A stretch of 64,000 nt of DNA from Aurantimonas sp965217685 (GCA_965217685.1 CBDCIZ010000003.1:2790001-2854000); one strand, 5' to 3'; counted from the stretch's first letter, positions 17,459 through 26,349 are shown. The notes: a model not told the origin generated them from the letters alone. Numbers and translations: made by a program.

Positions 17459-18906
17459 CTTCCTGGTTGAAACTGGCATCCGTCCTGGTCAGTCCGCTTA
17501 TTGTTTCAGGCTGCGTGAGTCTTTCCGAGACCTACGACACCAAACTTGGCTTCGCGGTCGTCGGCGAGAAAACAGCCCAGACGCTCGGCAAGGAGACTGT
17601 CTGGGTCCAGAACCGAGCGGAAGCAGCTTCGGTCAATGTTCGCGTTCGCAATCTAATGGCATCGAAAAACCTGAGCGCGGATTCGGCGGTCCAGGTGGCT
17701 CTGCTCAACAACAAGAGCCTTCAGGCAGCCTATGCCGACATCGGGATTTCCGTATCCGATCTCTGGCAGGAAAGCCTTGCGGAGAACCCGAGACTGTCGG
17801 TCAGCTACATGGGCATCGGCGGACTTCGAACGCTCGAAGGTCTGATCGCGTCCAATATCGTTCGTTTTCTGTCCCGCGAGAAGCGCCTCGACGTCGCGGA
17901 GGTCCGCGTGCTGCAGGCCCGTTTGCGGGCCGTCGATGCGACCCTGGCTCTGGCGACCGAAACGCGGACCGCTTGGATCGAAGCGGTGGCGGCGTGGGAA
18001 ACTGTGGCCAATCTCAACCGTGCGAAAACTGCCGCGGATGCGGCCGCGGAGCTTGCGGCCGAGCTTGGAAAGACCGGCGCGTTCCCGAAAATCGAGCAGG
18101 CCCGAGAGCAGGCCTTCTATGCCGAATTGACGGGCCAGACATCTGAGGCTCGGCTCGACGCGCAACTGGCCAAGGAAAAACTTGTCCGGCTGATGGGGAT
18201 CTGGGGCCAAGACCTGGATTTCGAGGTGCCCAACGCGCTGCCGAAGCTTCCTTCGAGGCCGAGCGTCAAGAACGCGATCGAGGCGGAGGCCCTGCGCAAT
18301 CGGGTCGATCTTCAGGTCGCCCGGCTGGAACTCGATGCCCTCGCGCGATCCTACGGTCTGACGAAGGCCACACGCTACGTTTCGGATCTTGAGCTGACGG
18401 CCGGTCCCGAGCTGGAGGAGGAGATCGACGAGACCGAGGACGGGGGCGAAAAGCGGTCGAACAAACTGCAAGGGACCATCGAGACAAGCCTCGAAATCCC
18501 GATCTTCGACAGCGGGCAGGCGCGTTTGCGCAAAGCCGAATTTGCCTACCTGCGAGCGGCGAACGTCCTGGCGGCAAAGAGCGTCGACATTCGCTCGGAA
18601 GCGCGATCGGCCTACAAGGCCTACCGGTCCCGCTACGACATCGCCCGCCACTACACCTCGAGCGTCGTGCCGTTGCGCACGAGCGTCGAGAAGGAAGCGC
18701 TGCTCACCTACAACGGCATGATCACCTCGACGTTCGAGCTCTTGGCCGACACACGGGCGAAGCTGAACGCGATCCTTCTCTCCCTCAAAGCCAAGCGCGC
18801 CTTCTACCTCGCCGATGCCGGTCTGACGGCGGCGATCTACGGCGGTGGCGAAGTCGATTCTGGAGGTGGCTCGGACATGGCCGCCGCCGGCGGTGACGAC
18901 GAATAA
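17455..18906 (+). CDS. Outer membrane efflux factor, TolC/CusC type (lipoprotein)
   Basis: A 483-residue outer-membrane channel protein. It has a lipobox (LIVSGC) after the signal peptide and two TolC-like helical halves; coiled regions are visible at SADSAVQVALLNNKSLQAAY and AEVRVLQARLRAVDATLALA. It would form the outer-membrane duct of an RND or ABC exporter such as CusCBA, but no inner-membrane pump or adaptor is encoded in the window, so its partner is elsewhere or it acts with the oxidases. It is coupled to the lipoprotein gene upstream; a multicopper oxidase starts 18 bp downstream. Confidence 0.87.
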   Translation: MTSWLKLASVLVSPLIVSGCVSLSETYDTKLGFAVVGEKTAQTLGKETVWVQNRAEAASVNVRVRNLMASKNLSADSAVQVALLNNKSLQAAYADIGISVSDLWQESLAENPRLSVSYMGIGGLRTLEGLIASNIVRFLSREKRLDVAEVRVLQARLRAVDATLALATETRTAWIEAVAAWETVANLNRAKTAADAAAELAAELGKTGAFPKIEQAREQAFYAELTGQTSEARLDAQLAKEKLVRLMGIWGQDLDFEVPNALPKLPSRPSVKNAIEAEALRNRVDLQVARLELDALARSYGLTKATRYVSDLELTAGPELEEEIDETEDGGEKRSNKLQGTIETSLEIPIFDSGQARLRKAEFAYLRAANVLAAKSVDIRSEARSAYKAYRSRYDIARHYTSSVVPLRTSVEKEALLTYNGMITSTFELLADTRAKLNAILLSLKAKRAFYLADAGLTAAIYGGGEVDSGGGSDMAAAGGDDE

Positions 18907-18924
18907 CCCAACGGAGTCCGAGAT

Positions 18925-20316
18925 ATGTTTTCCAGAAGACAGTTCATGGGAGCCGGTGTGGCTCTCGCCGGCGTCGCCGCATGGTCGAAGACCTCGGCCA
19001 TGGCGCTTCCCGAAGCTCCGACCATGGAAAGCGCCGACACCCAGCCGCCGCTGATGCCGTCGGCCGGGCCCGATTACAATCCTGTGGTCACGCTCAACGG
19101 CTGGTCGCTGCCCTTCCGCATGAACAACGGCGTGAAGGAGTTCCACCTCATTGCCGAGCCGGTGGAACGCGAGATGGGGGAGGGCATGACCGCCTATCTG
19201 TGGGGCTATAACGGCCAGTCGCCGGGCCCGACGATCGAATGCGTCGAGGGCGACCGCGTGCGCATCTTCGTCTCCAATCGTCTGCGCGAGCATACGACCG
19301 TCCACTGGCACGGCCTGATCCTGCCGAACGGCATGGACGGCGTCGCCGGCCTGACGCAACCGGGCATCCCTTCGGGCAAGACCTTCGTCTACGAGTTCGA
19401 CGCGGTGAAGAGCGGCACCTTCATGTACCACCCGCACGGCGACGAGATGGTTCAGATGGCGATGGGAATGATGGGCATGTTCATCATCCATCCGAAGGAC
19501 GCGACCTTCATGCCCGTCGACCGTGATTTTGTCTTCCTTCTGTCCGCCTACGACATCGATCCGGGCTCCTATATGCCGAAGGTCATGGAAATGACCGACT
19601 TCAACCTGTGGGCGATCAACAGCCGGATCTTTCCGGACGTCGCCCCGCTGGTCGCGTCCAAGGGCGACAGGGTCCGGGTGCGGGTCGGCAATCTGACGAT
19701 GACCAACCATCCGATCCACATGCACGGCTACGATTTCGAGGTGACCTGCACCGACGGCGGCTGGGTCCGTCCGGAAGCCCGCTGGCCGGAAGTGACGATC
19801 GACATTCCCGTCGGCGCCATGCGTGCCTACGAGTTCGTTGCCGACCATCCCGGCGACTGGGCGCTGCACTGCCACAAGTCGCATCACACCATGAACGCCA
19901 TGGGCCACGACATCCCGACGCCGATGAACGCGGATCGGGCCAAGGTCGCGAAGATGATCCGCAAGGTGCAGCCGGACTACATGCCGATGGGTGAGACCGG
20001 CATGGCGGAGATGACCGAGATGGCGATGCCGCTCCCCGACAACACGATCCCGATGATGGCCGGGTGGGGACAGTTCGGCTCCGTTGAGATGGGCGGCATG
20101 TTCACCGTCATGAAGGTTCGCGAGGGGATCTCCTCCGGCGATTACGCCGATCCCGGCGACTACGAAAATCCTCCCGGCACCGTTGCCTACGAATGGACCG
20201 GCGAACTGCCGGTCGCCGCGACCGCCCCCGACCCGAACGAGCAAGGTGGCGCGCTCAAATCTTCTCCTGTCCGCAAAGCGAAGCTCACGGACGGGGGAGG
20301 TCACTCCGGTCACTGA
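18925..20316 (+). CDS. Multicopper oxidase, copper-resistance type
   Basis: A 463-residue secreted oxidase with a Tat-like N-terminus (SRRQFMGAG). It has all four copper-binding motifs: HWHGL, YHPHGDEM, HPIHMHGYDFEV and HCHKSHHTMNAMGHD, giving the type 1 and trinuclear sites. It would oxidise Cu(I) to Cu(II) in the periplasm using O2. The protein is shorter than typical CopA/PcoA and lacks a long Met-rich insert, unlike the second oxidase at 24802. The operon continues with a cupredoxin and a CusF-like protein. Confidence 0.92.
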   Translation: MFSRRQFMGAGVALAGVAAWSKTSAMALPEAPTMESADTQPPLMPSAGPDYNPVVTLNGWSLPFRMNNGVKEFHLIAEPVEREMGEGMTAYLWGYNGQSPGPTIECVEGDRVRIFVSNRLREHTTVHWHGLILPNGMDGVAGLTQPGIPSGKTFVYEFDAVKSGTFMYHPHGDEMVQMAMGMMGMFIIHPKDATFMPVDRDFVFLLSAYDIDPGSYMPKVMEMTDFNLWAINSRIFPDVAPLVASKGDRVRVRVGNLTMTNHPIHMHGYDFEVTCTDGGWVRPEARWPEVTIDIPVGAMRAYEFVADHPGDWALHCHKSHHTMNAMGHDIPTPMNADRAKVAKMIRKVQPDYMPMGETGMAEMTEMAMPLPDNTIPMMAGWGQFGSVEMGGMFTVMKVREGISSGDYADPGDYENPPGTVAYEWTGELPVAATAPDPNEQGGALKSSPVRKAKLTDGGGHSGH

Positions 20317-20360
20317 CCGGATGTCGCAAGGGACTGACAACCAAACGAACGAGGTACTTC

Positions 20361-20849
20361 ATGCAGATGAAAATTATCGCCGCACTTGCGCTCGCAACGA
20401 CAATGCTCGCGTCGCCTGTCTATGCCAGCGGCAAGCACGCCGGCGGCCACGGCGACGAAATGGCGATTGGCAAGCCTGGAAAGGCTGCGAACGTCACCCG
20501 CACAATCCACGTGTCGATGGTCGAGACCGACGACGGGAAAATGCTGTTCGAGCCGGCCAGGATCGAGATCAAGAAGGGTGAAACGGTCCGCTTCGAACTC
20601 GGAAACACCGGTGAGGTCGATCATGAATTCGTCATGGACACACCCAAGGCCATCGAGGAGCACAAGGCGCTCATGGAGAAGTTCCCGGAGATGGAACACG
20701 CCGATCCGAACGCGGCGCGTGTCGCGCCGGGCGATGCCGTCGAGATCGTCTGGACCTTCACCAAGGCCGGAAAATTCCAGTTCGCCTGCCTGATTCCCGG
20801 TCACTACGAGATGGGAATGGTGGGTCCGATCACCGTCGCATCGAAATAG
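20361..20849 (+). CDS. Periplasmic cupredoxin (plastocyanin/azurin-like)
   Basis: A 162-residue secreted blue-copper-type protein with a signal peptide ending in YASG. The type 1 copper ligands are visible: His in GEVDHEFVMD, then Cys, His and Met in FACLIPGHYEMGM. It probably shuttles electrons or copper to the multicopper oxidases. The frame is open further upstream, but the start at 20361 yields the signal peptide. It lies 44 bp after the oxidase gene and 38 bp before the CusF-like gene. Confidence 0.87.
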   Translation: MQMKIIAALALATTMLASPVYASGKHAGGHGDEMAIGKPGKAANVTRTIHVSMVETDDGKMLFEPARIEIKKGETVRFELGNTGEVDHEFVMDTPKAIEEHKALMEKFPEMEHADPNAARVAPGDAVEIVWTFTKAGKFQFACLIPGHYEMGMVGPITVASK

Positions 20850-20887
20850 GTCGAAACGAAACCCAATTCTTCAAAGGAAACAAAACG

Positions 20888-21169
20888 ATGAAACTCTCCA
20901 AGATCGCAGCATTCGCCTTTCTGTCGTTCTCGCTCACAAGCCCCTCGTTCGCGGCGGACTACACCAAGGGCACCGTCCAGAAGGTCGATGCGAAGGCCAA
21001 GAAGCTGACCATCAAGCACGAAGCGCTGACCAATCTCGACATGCCGGCCATGACCATGGTGTTTTCCGTCGCCGATCCCGCAATGCTCGAGAAGGCCAAG
21101 GAAGGCAAGCCGATCGAGTTCGTCGCCGATCGGGTCCGCGGCAAGCTCACCCTCGTCGAAGTGAAGTAG
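20888..21169 (+). CDS. CusF-like periplasmic copper-binding protein
   Basis: A 93-residue protein with a signal peptide (to SFAAD) and the small OB-fold of CusF: VQKVDAKAKKLTIKHEAL, then LDMPAMTMVFSV. The His and two Met ligands of CusF are present; the position of the cation-pi Trp of E. coli CusF is taken by Met (LDMPAMTM). It would carry Cu(I)/Ag(I) in the periplasm. AAAGGA precedes the ATG. It is part of the rightward copper operon. Confidence 0.88.
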   Translation: MKLSKIAAFAFLSFSLTSPSFAADYTKGTVQKVDAKAKKLTIKHEALTNLDMPAMTMVFSVADPAMLEKAKEGKPIEFVADRVRGKLTLVEVK

Positions 21170-21243
21170 GCAGTGTCCCGCCGGGCGTTTCCGTCCGGCA
21201 GGTTCGCCTGAACCGTTATCGACCTGTCTGGAAAGTCCTTCCG

Positions 21244-21693
21244 ATGAAATATTCGACGTTTGGCGCAATGATCGCCGTCTCCACGGTCGTCATGTTCGCC
21301 TTGATGTACCTTAACACCTACAGCCTCGATCACGTCTTTTTCAGCCAGACGCGCATGTGGATGGCGATCGTGATGGGTGCGACGATGGCCGTCGTCATGC
21401 TGGCCTTCATGTTGGGGATGTATCGAGACCGCTCGGCCAACATCGCCATCGCCGCGGCCTGTGTTGTTGCGTTCGCCGGTGCCCTCTACCTCGTCCGGAG
21501 TCAGGACACGGTGGATGACGTCGCATGGATGAAGGCAATGATCCCCCATCATTCGATCGCTATTCTGACCAGTGAACGCGCCAATATCTCCGACCCCCGG
21601 GTCCGCAAGCTCGCCGACGAAATCATCGAGGCGCAGCGCCGGGAAATCGGTGAAATGAAGGGCCTTATCGCCGATCTCGGAGCTGGAAAGTGA
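21244..21693 (+). CDS. DUF305-domain membrane protein
   Basis: A 149-residue protein with three membrane helices. These are followed by a DUF305 core with the MIPHHSIAILTSERAN motif and a helical EIIEAQRREIGEM segment. DUF305 proteins are ferritin-like helical bundles commonly found in copper-resistance clusters. The His-His pair is likely a metal site. The detailed role is unknown. Confidence 0.82.
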   Translation: MKYSTFGAMIAVSTVVMFALMYLNTYSLDHVFFSQTRMWMAIVMGATMAVVMLAFMLGMYRDRSANIAIAAACVVAFAGALYLVRSQDTVDDVAWMKAMIPHHSIAILTSERANISDPRVRKLADEIIEAQRREIGEMKGLIADLGAGK

Positions 21694-21794
21694 TGCTTGC
21701 GGCTCTTTTCCGAACATCACGCACTCGAATGCGGGCTGCCGCCAGCCGCAACCAGCCAGCCTGCTTGTCGTCGATCACGAAAGGAACCCACTCC

Positions 21795-22244
21795 ATGATC
21801 AACGTCCGAACATTCGCCACCGGAATCGTCTCCAGCCTTCTCCTGACAACGACGATGGCGTCCGCGGCCGAGAAATTTGACGTGTTTTCGACGTCCGGCT
21901 GCGGCTGCTGCATCGGCTGGATGCGTCACATGGAAGATGCCGATTACGCGGTGAAGAACGAGAACCTCGCCATGGCCGACCTCTACGCCAAGAAGCTGCG
22001 CGCCGGCCTGAAACCGGACCAGACGTCGTGCCATACCGCGTTTGTCGACGGATACGTCGTCGAAGGTCATGTGCCGTCGGCGGAGATCGACTTGCTCCTG
22101 GCGGAAAGGCCCGATGCGGTCGGACTGACGGTGCCCGGCATGCCGCAGGACGCGCCGGGCATGGGAACCGGCGACACGCCCTACGATGTCCTCCTGGTCA
22201 GGACGGACGGTTCGACGGAGGTGTTCGCCAGTTACCCGAATTAG
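21795..22244 (+). CDS. DUF411 periplasmic metal-binding protein
   Basis: A 149-residue secreted protein of the DUF411 family, often linked to copper and silver resistance. After a signal peptide (MASAAEKF) comes a thioredoxin-like fold with the metal motif SGCGCCIGW, and later TSCHTAFVDGYVVEGHVP. The start at 21795 gives a clean signal peptide; the frame is open back to 21690. It is the last gene of the rightward copper unit and is convergent with a leftward copper-linked operon. Confidence 0.88.
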   Translation: MINVRTFATGIVSSLLLTTTMASAAEKFDVFSTSGCGCCIGWMRHMEDADYAVKNENLAMADLYAKKLRAGLKPDQTSCHTAFVDGYVVEGHVPSAEIDLLLAERPDAVGLTVPGMPQDAPGMGTGDTPYDVLLVRTDGSTEVFASYPN

Positions 22245-22249
22245 GCCGT

Positions 22250-22372
22250 CTAACGCCGGATGTATTTGAGCAGCGCCACGATCACCAGCACCAGGACGAT
22301 CACGACGAGGATCCCCGCGAGCCCCATGCCGCCGATCATCCAGCCCATACCGTCCATGTGTTCATCCATCAT
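22250..22372 (-). CDS. 40-residue single-span membrane protein
   Basis: A very short gene reading MMDEHMDGMGWMIGGMG, then one strongly hydrophobic helix (AGILVVIVLVLVIVALL) and KYIRR at the end. The Met/His-rich N-terminus resembles small membrane proteins found next to copper genes. It starts 19 bp after the stop of the DUF4396 gene, on the same strand, and ends 5 bp from the convergent DUF411 gene, so it is probably the last gene of that operon. Function unknown. Confidence 0.6.
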   Translation of the reverse strand: MMDEHMDGMGWMIGGMGLAGILVVIVLVLVIVALLKYIRR

Positions 22373-22391
22373 CGCAGTCGCGCTTTCTCAT

Positions 22392-23126
22392 TTACATGGC
22401 TTCCTTGACGCCCTTGCGGATCAGCCACCAATTGACCGGATAGGCCGTCACGAACCCCGCGATCATGGCGATCTGCATCGAGGCCCAGAATTCGGACATG
22501 TTGGGCTCGATCGTCACGCCGTAGAGCGCCCGGAAGATGCCGAAGTAGAGAATTGCCATGCCGCCGTACATGCCGACCTGCCAGGATGTCAGCGACAGCG
22601 TGTCAGCCTTGATCGCGGCAACGAGCGCCTTGCCCGCCGAGATGTCGTTCATCGGCTTGATCGTCGCGTACTGGAAGCCGACGCCGATGACGAAGGCGAG
22701 GATGTAGTCGACGATCCAGACCGCGAAGATCTTGTCGGCGAAGATCGACTTGTAGCCGAACCAGACCGCGATCGTGGGAACCAGGAAGACGAGCGTTTCG
22801 GCGACGATGTCGCCGAGCGTGCAGCCGGCGCCGCAGTGGGTGGCGCCCTTGCCGACCTTCGCCGGGAACGGCGTCTGCGCCTCGTGCGGCATCTGCCGAT
22901 CCTCTTCCATCGCCTTCGAGGCGATGTCGTCTCGGGCCAGACGCCCGTAGGCGAAGTAGCCCCATAGGGCGAGCGGACCGGCATAGAGCCCGGTAATCGG
23001 CCAGACGAAATTCATGATCGTCATGTGCTGGGGATGGCGGACGACGTCGATGGCGATGACGATCGCCGAGACGAGGCCGACGGCGAGCATCCCGAGCGCC
23101 AGCACATGAAGCCATTGAGGGATCAT
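22392..23126 (-). CDS. DUF4396 membrane protein
   Basis: A 244-residue protein with about six membrane helices and a DUF4396-like core. It includes ITGLYAGPLALWGYFAYGR near the N-terminus and a conserved HCGAGCTLGDIVAE, whose His and Cys residues suggest metal binding. DUF4396 proteins often accompany copper or mercury genes; the biochemical role is unknown. It follows the glutaredoxin-MauE gene by 6 bp in a leftward operon under the CueR-type promoter. Confidence 0.78.
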   Translation of the reverse strand: MIPQWLHVLALGMLAVGLVSAIVIAIDVVRHPQHMTIMNFVWPITGLYAGPLALWGYFAYGRLARDDIASKAMEEDRQMPHEAQTPFPAKVGKGATHCGAGCTLGDIVAETLVFLVPTIAVWFGYKSIFADKIFAVWIVDYILAFVIGVGFQYATIKPMNDISAGKALVAAIKADTLSLTSWQVGMYGGMAILYFGIFRALYGVTIEPNMSEFWASMQIAMIAGFVTAYPVNWWLIRKGVKEAM

Positions 23127-23132
23127 GTCGGG

Positions 23133-23906
23133 TCAGCCTCCCCAGACCATCATGCGGATCGGCATCCACAGACCCATGCCGATCATGACAAGGTTCTCCG
23201 TCAGCGACACGAAGCCGAGCGGCACGTTCGAGCCGCCGCCGACGCAGGCGCATTTGAGTTCGCGCTTGTCGATGTAGACGGCCTTGAAAACCGAGACCGC
23301 TCCGATCGTCCCGATGATCAGCGCGATCGGCGCCGACAGCCAAGTCAGCGCGCCGGCGATCATCAGAAGCCCAGCGAGGGTCTCGCCGAACGGATAGAGG
23401 TACCCGTAGCGCACCCAGCGTTTCGCGAGCAGATCGTAGTTCAGGAACATCGTCGAGAAGCTTTCGACGTCCTGAAGCTTCTGGATGCCGAGTAGACACA
23501 TCGAGATCGCGAAGAACCATTCGACAGCGCGGACGGTGAAAATTGTCCCGAAGGCCGCCCAGCTCACCGCCAGGCCCATCAACGCCGCGACCGAGAAGAT
23601 CGCGATGATCGGCTGATAGGTCGTCTCGCCATCCTTCTTCACGTGCTGGCCGAGATGCTCGCGCAGCCCGTCATAGCCGCCGACGCGTTCGCCCTCGACG
23701 AAGATCTGCGGCGTCGTCTTCACGTCGTGCTCGCGCTTGAAGGCGTCGGTCTCCTCGCGGGTCTTCAGCCAGTGATCCTCGACGTCGAAACCCTCGCGCT
23801 CGAGAAGGTCCTTGGCCTTGAGACCGTAGGGACAGGTGTGCTTCTCCATCACCATGCGGTGGATGACGGCGTGCTTATTCCCGGATGCAGTCTGGGTCGC
23901 GCTCAT
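23133..23906 (-). CDS. Glutaredoxin-MauE/DoxX-like fusion membrane protein
   Basis: A 257-residue fusion. The first 85 residues form a glutaredoxin fold with active-site HTCPYG and the cis-Pro motif KTTPQIFV. The remainder has four to five membrane helices of the MauE/DoxX type, with KCACVGG near the C-terminus. Such proteins move thiol or redox equivalents across the membrane and are often found with HMA-domain proteins. It is in the leftward operon between the HMA chaperone and DUF4396. Confidence 0.8.
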   Translation of the reverse strand: MSATQTASGNKHAVIHRMVMEKHTCPYGLKAKDLLEREGFDVEDHWLKTREETDAFKREHDVKTTPQIFVEGERVGGYDGLREHLGQHVKKDGETTYQPIIAIFSVAALMGLAVSWAAFGTIFTVRAVEWFFAISMCLLGIQKLQDVESFSTMFLNYDLLAKRWVRYGYLYPFGETLAGLLMIAGALTWLSAPIALIIGTIGAVSVFKAVYIDKRELKCACVGGGSNVPLGFVSLTENLVMIGMGLWMPIRMMVWGG

Positions 23907-23948
23907 GCGGCGTTCCTCCGGCTTGATATAGGTTGCAGATAGGCGGCA

Positions 23949-24230
23949 TCAGCCGCAGCAGCATTTCGATCTCGCTAGCTGTGCATCGACAACGGGTGAA
24001 ACCTCGGTCACGATCTCAGCATCGTAGCCAGCGACCTCGACCGCCGCGATCAGATCGGCCGCGGAGGCCAAACCCGCGACTTCGGCTATCTTGCGCCAGG
24101 CGTCCGCACTGGCGGCGTTCACGCCGGCGACCTGCCGCAGGGCCTTCTCGATCGTCCGGGCGCATCCACCGCAGTGCATTCCCGGGATGTTCAAGACAGT
24201 ATCGTTCGACGTCCGTATAGTCGTTTCCAT
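23949..24230 (-). CDS. HMA-domain copper chaperone, CopZ/MerP-like
   Basis: A 93-residue cytoplasmic heavy-metal-associated domain protein. It has the metal motif GMHCGGCARTIEKAL and the C-terminal half AADLIAAVEVAGYDAEIV. The central part (NAASADAWRKIAEVAGL) is unlike the usual beta strands of CopZ, so the fold is divergent. A C-terminal KCCCG is an extra probable metal ligand. It is the first gene of the leftward operon. AAGGA lies upstream of the ATG, and a CueR-type promoter lies at 24265-24295. Confidence 0.8.
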   Translation of the reverse strand: METTIRTSNDTVLNIPGMHCGGCARTIEKALRQVAGVNAASADAWRKIAEVAGLASAADLIAAVEVAGYDAEIVTEVSPVVDAQLARSKCCCG

Positions 24231-24264
24231 TACGCAATTCCTTCGCTTCCGCCTCGATGTGGGT

Positions 24265-24295
24265 GACATGGAGATTCCAGCAACTGGAAGGTCAA
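24265..24295 (-). promoter_or_regulatory. CueR-type copper-responsive promoter
   Basis: Reading leftward, TTGACC (24295-24290) is followed by a 19-bp spacer and CATGTC (24270-24265). The spacer holds the perfect inverted repeat TTCCAG-CAA-CTGGAA (24275-24289). The long 19-bp spacer with a central palindrome is the signature of MerR-family activation, and the bases closely resemble the E. coli copA promoter bound by CueR. It drives the HMA-domain gene. Confidence 0.8.
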
Positions 24296-24392
24296 GGACA
24301 TTGGCGACCGATTTGCTTGGCTTGCCAACGGCAGAACGGAAACCGATATCCTCGCAAACGAACCGAAATCGATTCGCCTCGGAAGGCCGCCG

Positions 24393-24758
24393 ATGAGACC
24401 CGTCGCGCTTCGCGCCATGCTCGTTCGAATGCTTTTTGCCGTGGCCATCGCGTTCTCGTTCGCGTCGTGGGCCATGGCGGCTGGAACGATGCAATCCGGC
24501 TCGATGCAGGATCGTGCGTCGGTCACCGGTGCCGGCAGCGCCGTATCGGGCCACGGACCGTCTTCCGCGTCGTCCGTTCGACATGCTCATGACGGCGGGC
24601 CGTCCTGTTACGGCGGGATGACCTATGGCCACTGCGCGCCCCTGCCGACGATGGCGATCGCCTTTCTCGTTCCCGCCAAGGAAATGCACGAGCCGGCCGA
24701 CAGCGAAGGCGCGTCGAGCTTTTCCGAAATTCCGCACCGTCCTCCGAACCGGGCCTAA
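24393..24758 (+). CDS. Small secreted His-containing protein heading the CopA unit
   Basis: A 121-residue protein with a signal peptide (ending AMAAG) and a Ser/Gly/His segment (SGHGPSSASSVRHAHDGG), then SCYGGMTYGHCAPLP with two Cys and two His. It is the same kind of leader as the protein at 16539. It precedes the CopA oxidase by 43 bp and is divergent from the HMA-chaperone operon. Function unknown; metal binding is inferred from composition. Confidence 0.6.
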   Translation: MRPVALRAMLVRMLFAVAIAFSFASWAMAAGTMQSGSMQDRASVTGAGSAVSGHGPSSASSVRHAHDGGPSCYGGMTYGHCAPLPTMAIAFLVPAKEMHEPADSEGASSFSEIPHRPPNRA

Positions 24759-24801
24759 CGCCCGCAGCGACAGACATTCGCCAGGACCTACGGAGAACAT
24801 C

Positions 24802-26349
24802 ATGATCCCGATCAGCCGCCGGCACTTTCTTGCCGGCACGATGGCGCTCGCCGCTTCGGCAGCGCTACCCGCGACGATTAGAAACGCCTGGGCCCGCGAC
24901 GGCATCCGCCTTGCGGTCACGACCCGGACCCTCGAGGTCAAAGGCAAGGCGGCGACCGTCTACGGCCTCAGCCAGTCCGACGGAAGCCGCGGCTTCGTCG
25001 GCACGGAAGGCGGACGCTTCGCTCTCGAACTCGACAACCGTCTATCCGAACCGACCCTCGTCCACTGGCATGGAATGACGCCGCCTTGGCGACAGGACGG
25101 CGTGCCGGACGTGACGCAGAAGGTGCTGGCGCCGGGCGCGCGCTATGCCTACGACTTCCCGCTCGATCGGGTCGGGACGCACTGGATGCATTCCCACTAC
25201 GGGCTGCAGAAGCAGAACCTGATGTCGGCGCCGCTGATCGTGCGGTCGAAGGACGATCTTGCCGCCGACGAGCAGGAGGTCATCGTCGAACTCGCCGACT
25301 TCTCGTTCACGCCGGCCGTGGAGATCCTCGCCGGATTGCGGAACAAGGCCCCCGACGACATGTCGGGCATGGGCGGGATGGATGGGATGGACCACGCCGC
25401 CATGGGCTATGGCGACATGGCGATGTCGATGCCCGGCATGACGATGCCCGGCATGACGATGCCGGAAGCCGCGCCGATGCCCGGCATGAAGAAGGCGACA
25501 TCGGGCGTGGCCGGCGCCGGAGATCCGACCGCCGCGCCGATGGCCATGACGATGGACGTCAACGACGTCGAATACGACGCCTATCTGGCGAACGACCGCA
25601 GCCTCGACGACCCGCAGGTGATCGAGGTCGAGCGTGGCGGGATCGTCCGCCTGCGGATCATCAACGCGGCCTCGTCGACGAACTTCACGATCGATCTCGG
25701 CAACGTCGAAGGCGATCTCATCGCGGTCGACGGCAACCCGGTGAAGCCGGTCCGGCTGTCGCGGTTTCCACTGGCGATGGCGCAGCGGGCCGACATTCGG
25801 GTGCGAATGCCCGGCGACGGGCAGGCCCGTCCGGTGCTGTTCCTTTGCGAAGGCTCGAAGAAGCGAACGGGCATCGTGCTGCGGTCACCGCAGGCTAGCG
25901 TCGAGAAGGTCGCAGAGACTTCGTTGTCAGACGGACCGGGGCTCGATCTTGCAGGAGAGCGAACGCTCGTCGCAGCCATGCCGCCGGCGAACCGCAAGGC
26001 CGACCGGACAATCTTGTTCGATCTCACGGGCTCGATGGACGGTTACGTCTGGGGCTGGAAGGCGGACCGACCACTGATGGTTCGGGACGGCGAGGGCGTC
26101 GAGATGGTGCTGCGGAACACGACGATGATGTCGCATCCGATGCACCTGCACGGGCACCATTTCCAGGTTGTCGCGATCGACGGGCAGCGGATGCAAGGCG
26201 CCATACGCGATACCGTTTTCGTTCCGCCGAACGGTTCGGTGACCATCGCGTTCGATGCGGACAACCCCGGACGGTGGGCGTTTCACTGCCACAACCTCTA
26301 CCACATGGCCGTCGGCATGATGACCACAATCGACTACGAGGGCGTCTGA
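24802..26349 (+). CDS. copA: Copper-resistance multicopper oxidase CopA
   Basis: A 515-residue Tat-exported oxidase (SRRHFLAGT signal) of the CopA/PcoA type. Motifs in order are VHWHGMTPPWRQDGVPD and HWMHSHYGLQKQ, then a long Met-rich insert (MSGMGGMDGMDHAAMG to MPGMTMPGMTMPEA) that binds Cu(I), and finally HPMHLHGHHFQVV and HCHNLYHMAVGMM. It oxidises and sequesters periplasmic copper. The ATG at 24802 is chosen to open the Tat signal. The outer-membrane partner CopB is not next to it. Confidence 0.93.
   Translation: MIPISRRHFLAGTMALAASAALPATIRNAWARDGIRLAVTTRTLEVKGKAATVYGLSQSDGSRGFVGTEGGRFALELDNRLSEPTLVHWHGMTPPWRQDGVPDVTQKVLAPGARYAYDFPLDRVGTHWMHSHYGLQKQNLMSAPLIVRSKDDLAADEQEVIVELADFSFTPAVEILAGLRNKAPDDMSGMGGMDGMDHAAMGYGDMAMSMPGMTMPGMTMPEAAPMPGMKKATSGVAGAGDPTAAPMAMTMDVNDVEYDAYLANDRSLDDPQVIEVERGGIVRLRIINAASSTNFTIDLGNVEGDLIAVDGNPVKPVRLSRFPLAMAQRADIRVRMPGDGQARPVLFLCEGSKKRTGIVLRSPQASVEKVAETSLSDGPGLDLAGERTLVAAMPPANRKADRTILFDLTGSMDGYVWGWKADRPLMVRDGEGVEMVLRNTTMMSHPMHLHGHHFQVVAIDGQRMQGAIRDTVFVPPNGSVTIAFDADNPGRWAFHCHNLYHMAVGMMTTIDYEGV

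Noticed and set aside
17653..20340. An 895-codon open frame on the minus strand across the TolC and oxidase genes
   Set aside because: Its product is rich in Arg, His, Asp and Gly without domains, and it runs against two well-supported genes. It reflects high-GC codon bias.
24215..24220. A GTATAG hexamer near the start of the HMA gene
   Set aside because: It lies inside the coding region, has no matching left half and reads away from that gene, so it is probably chance.
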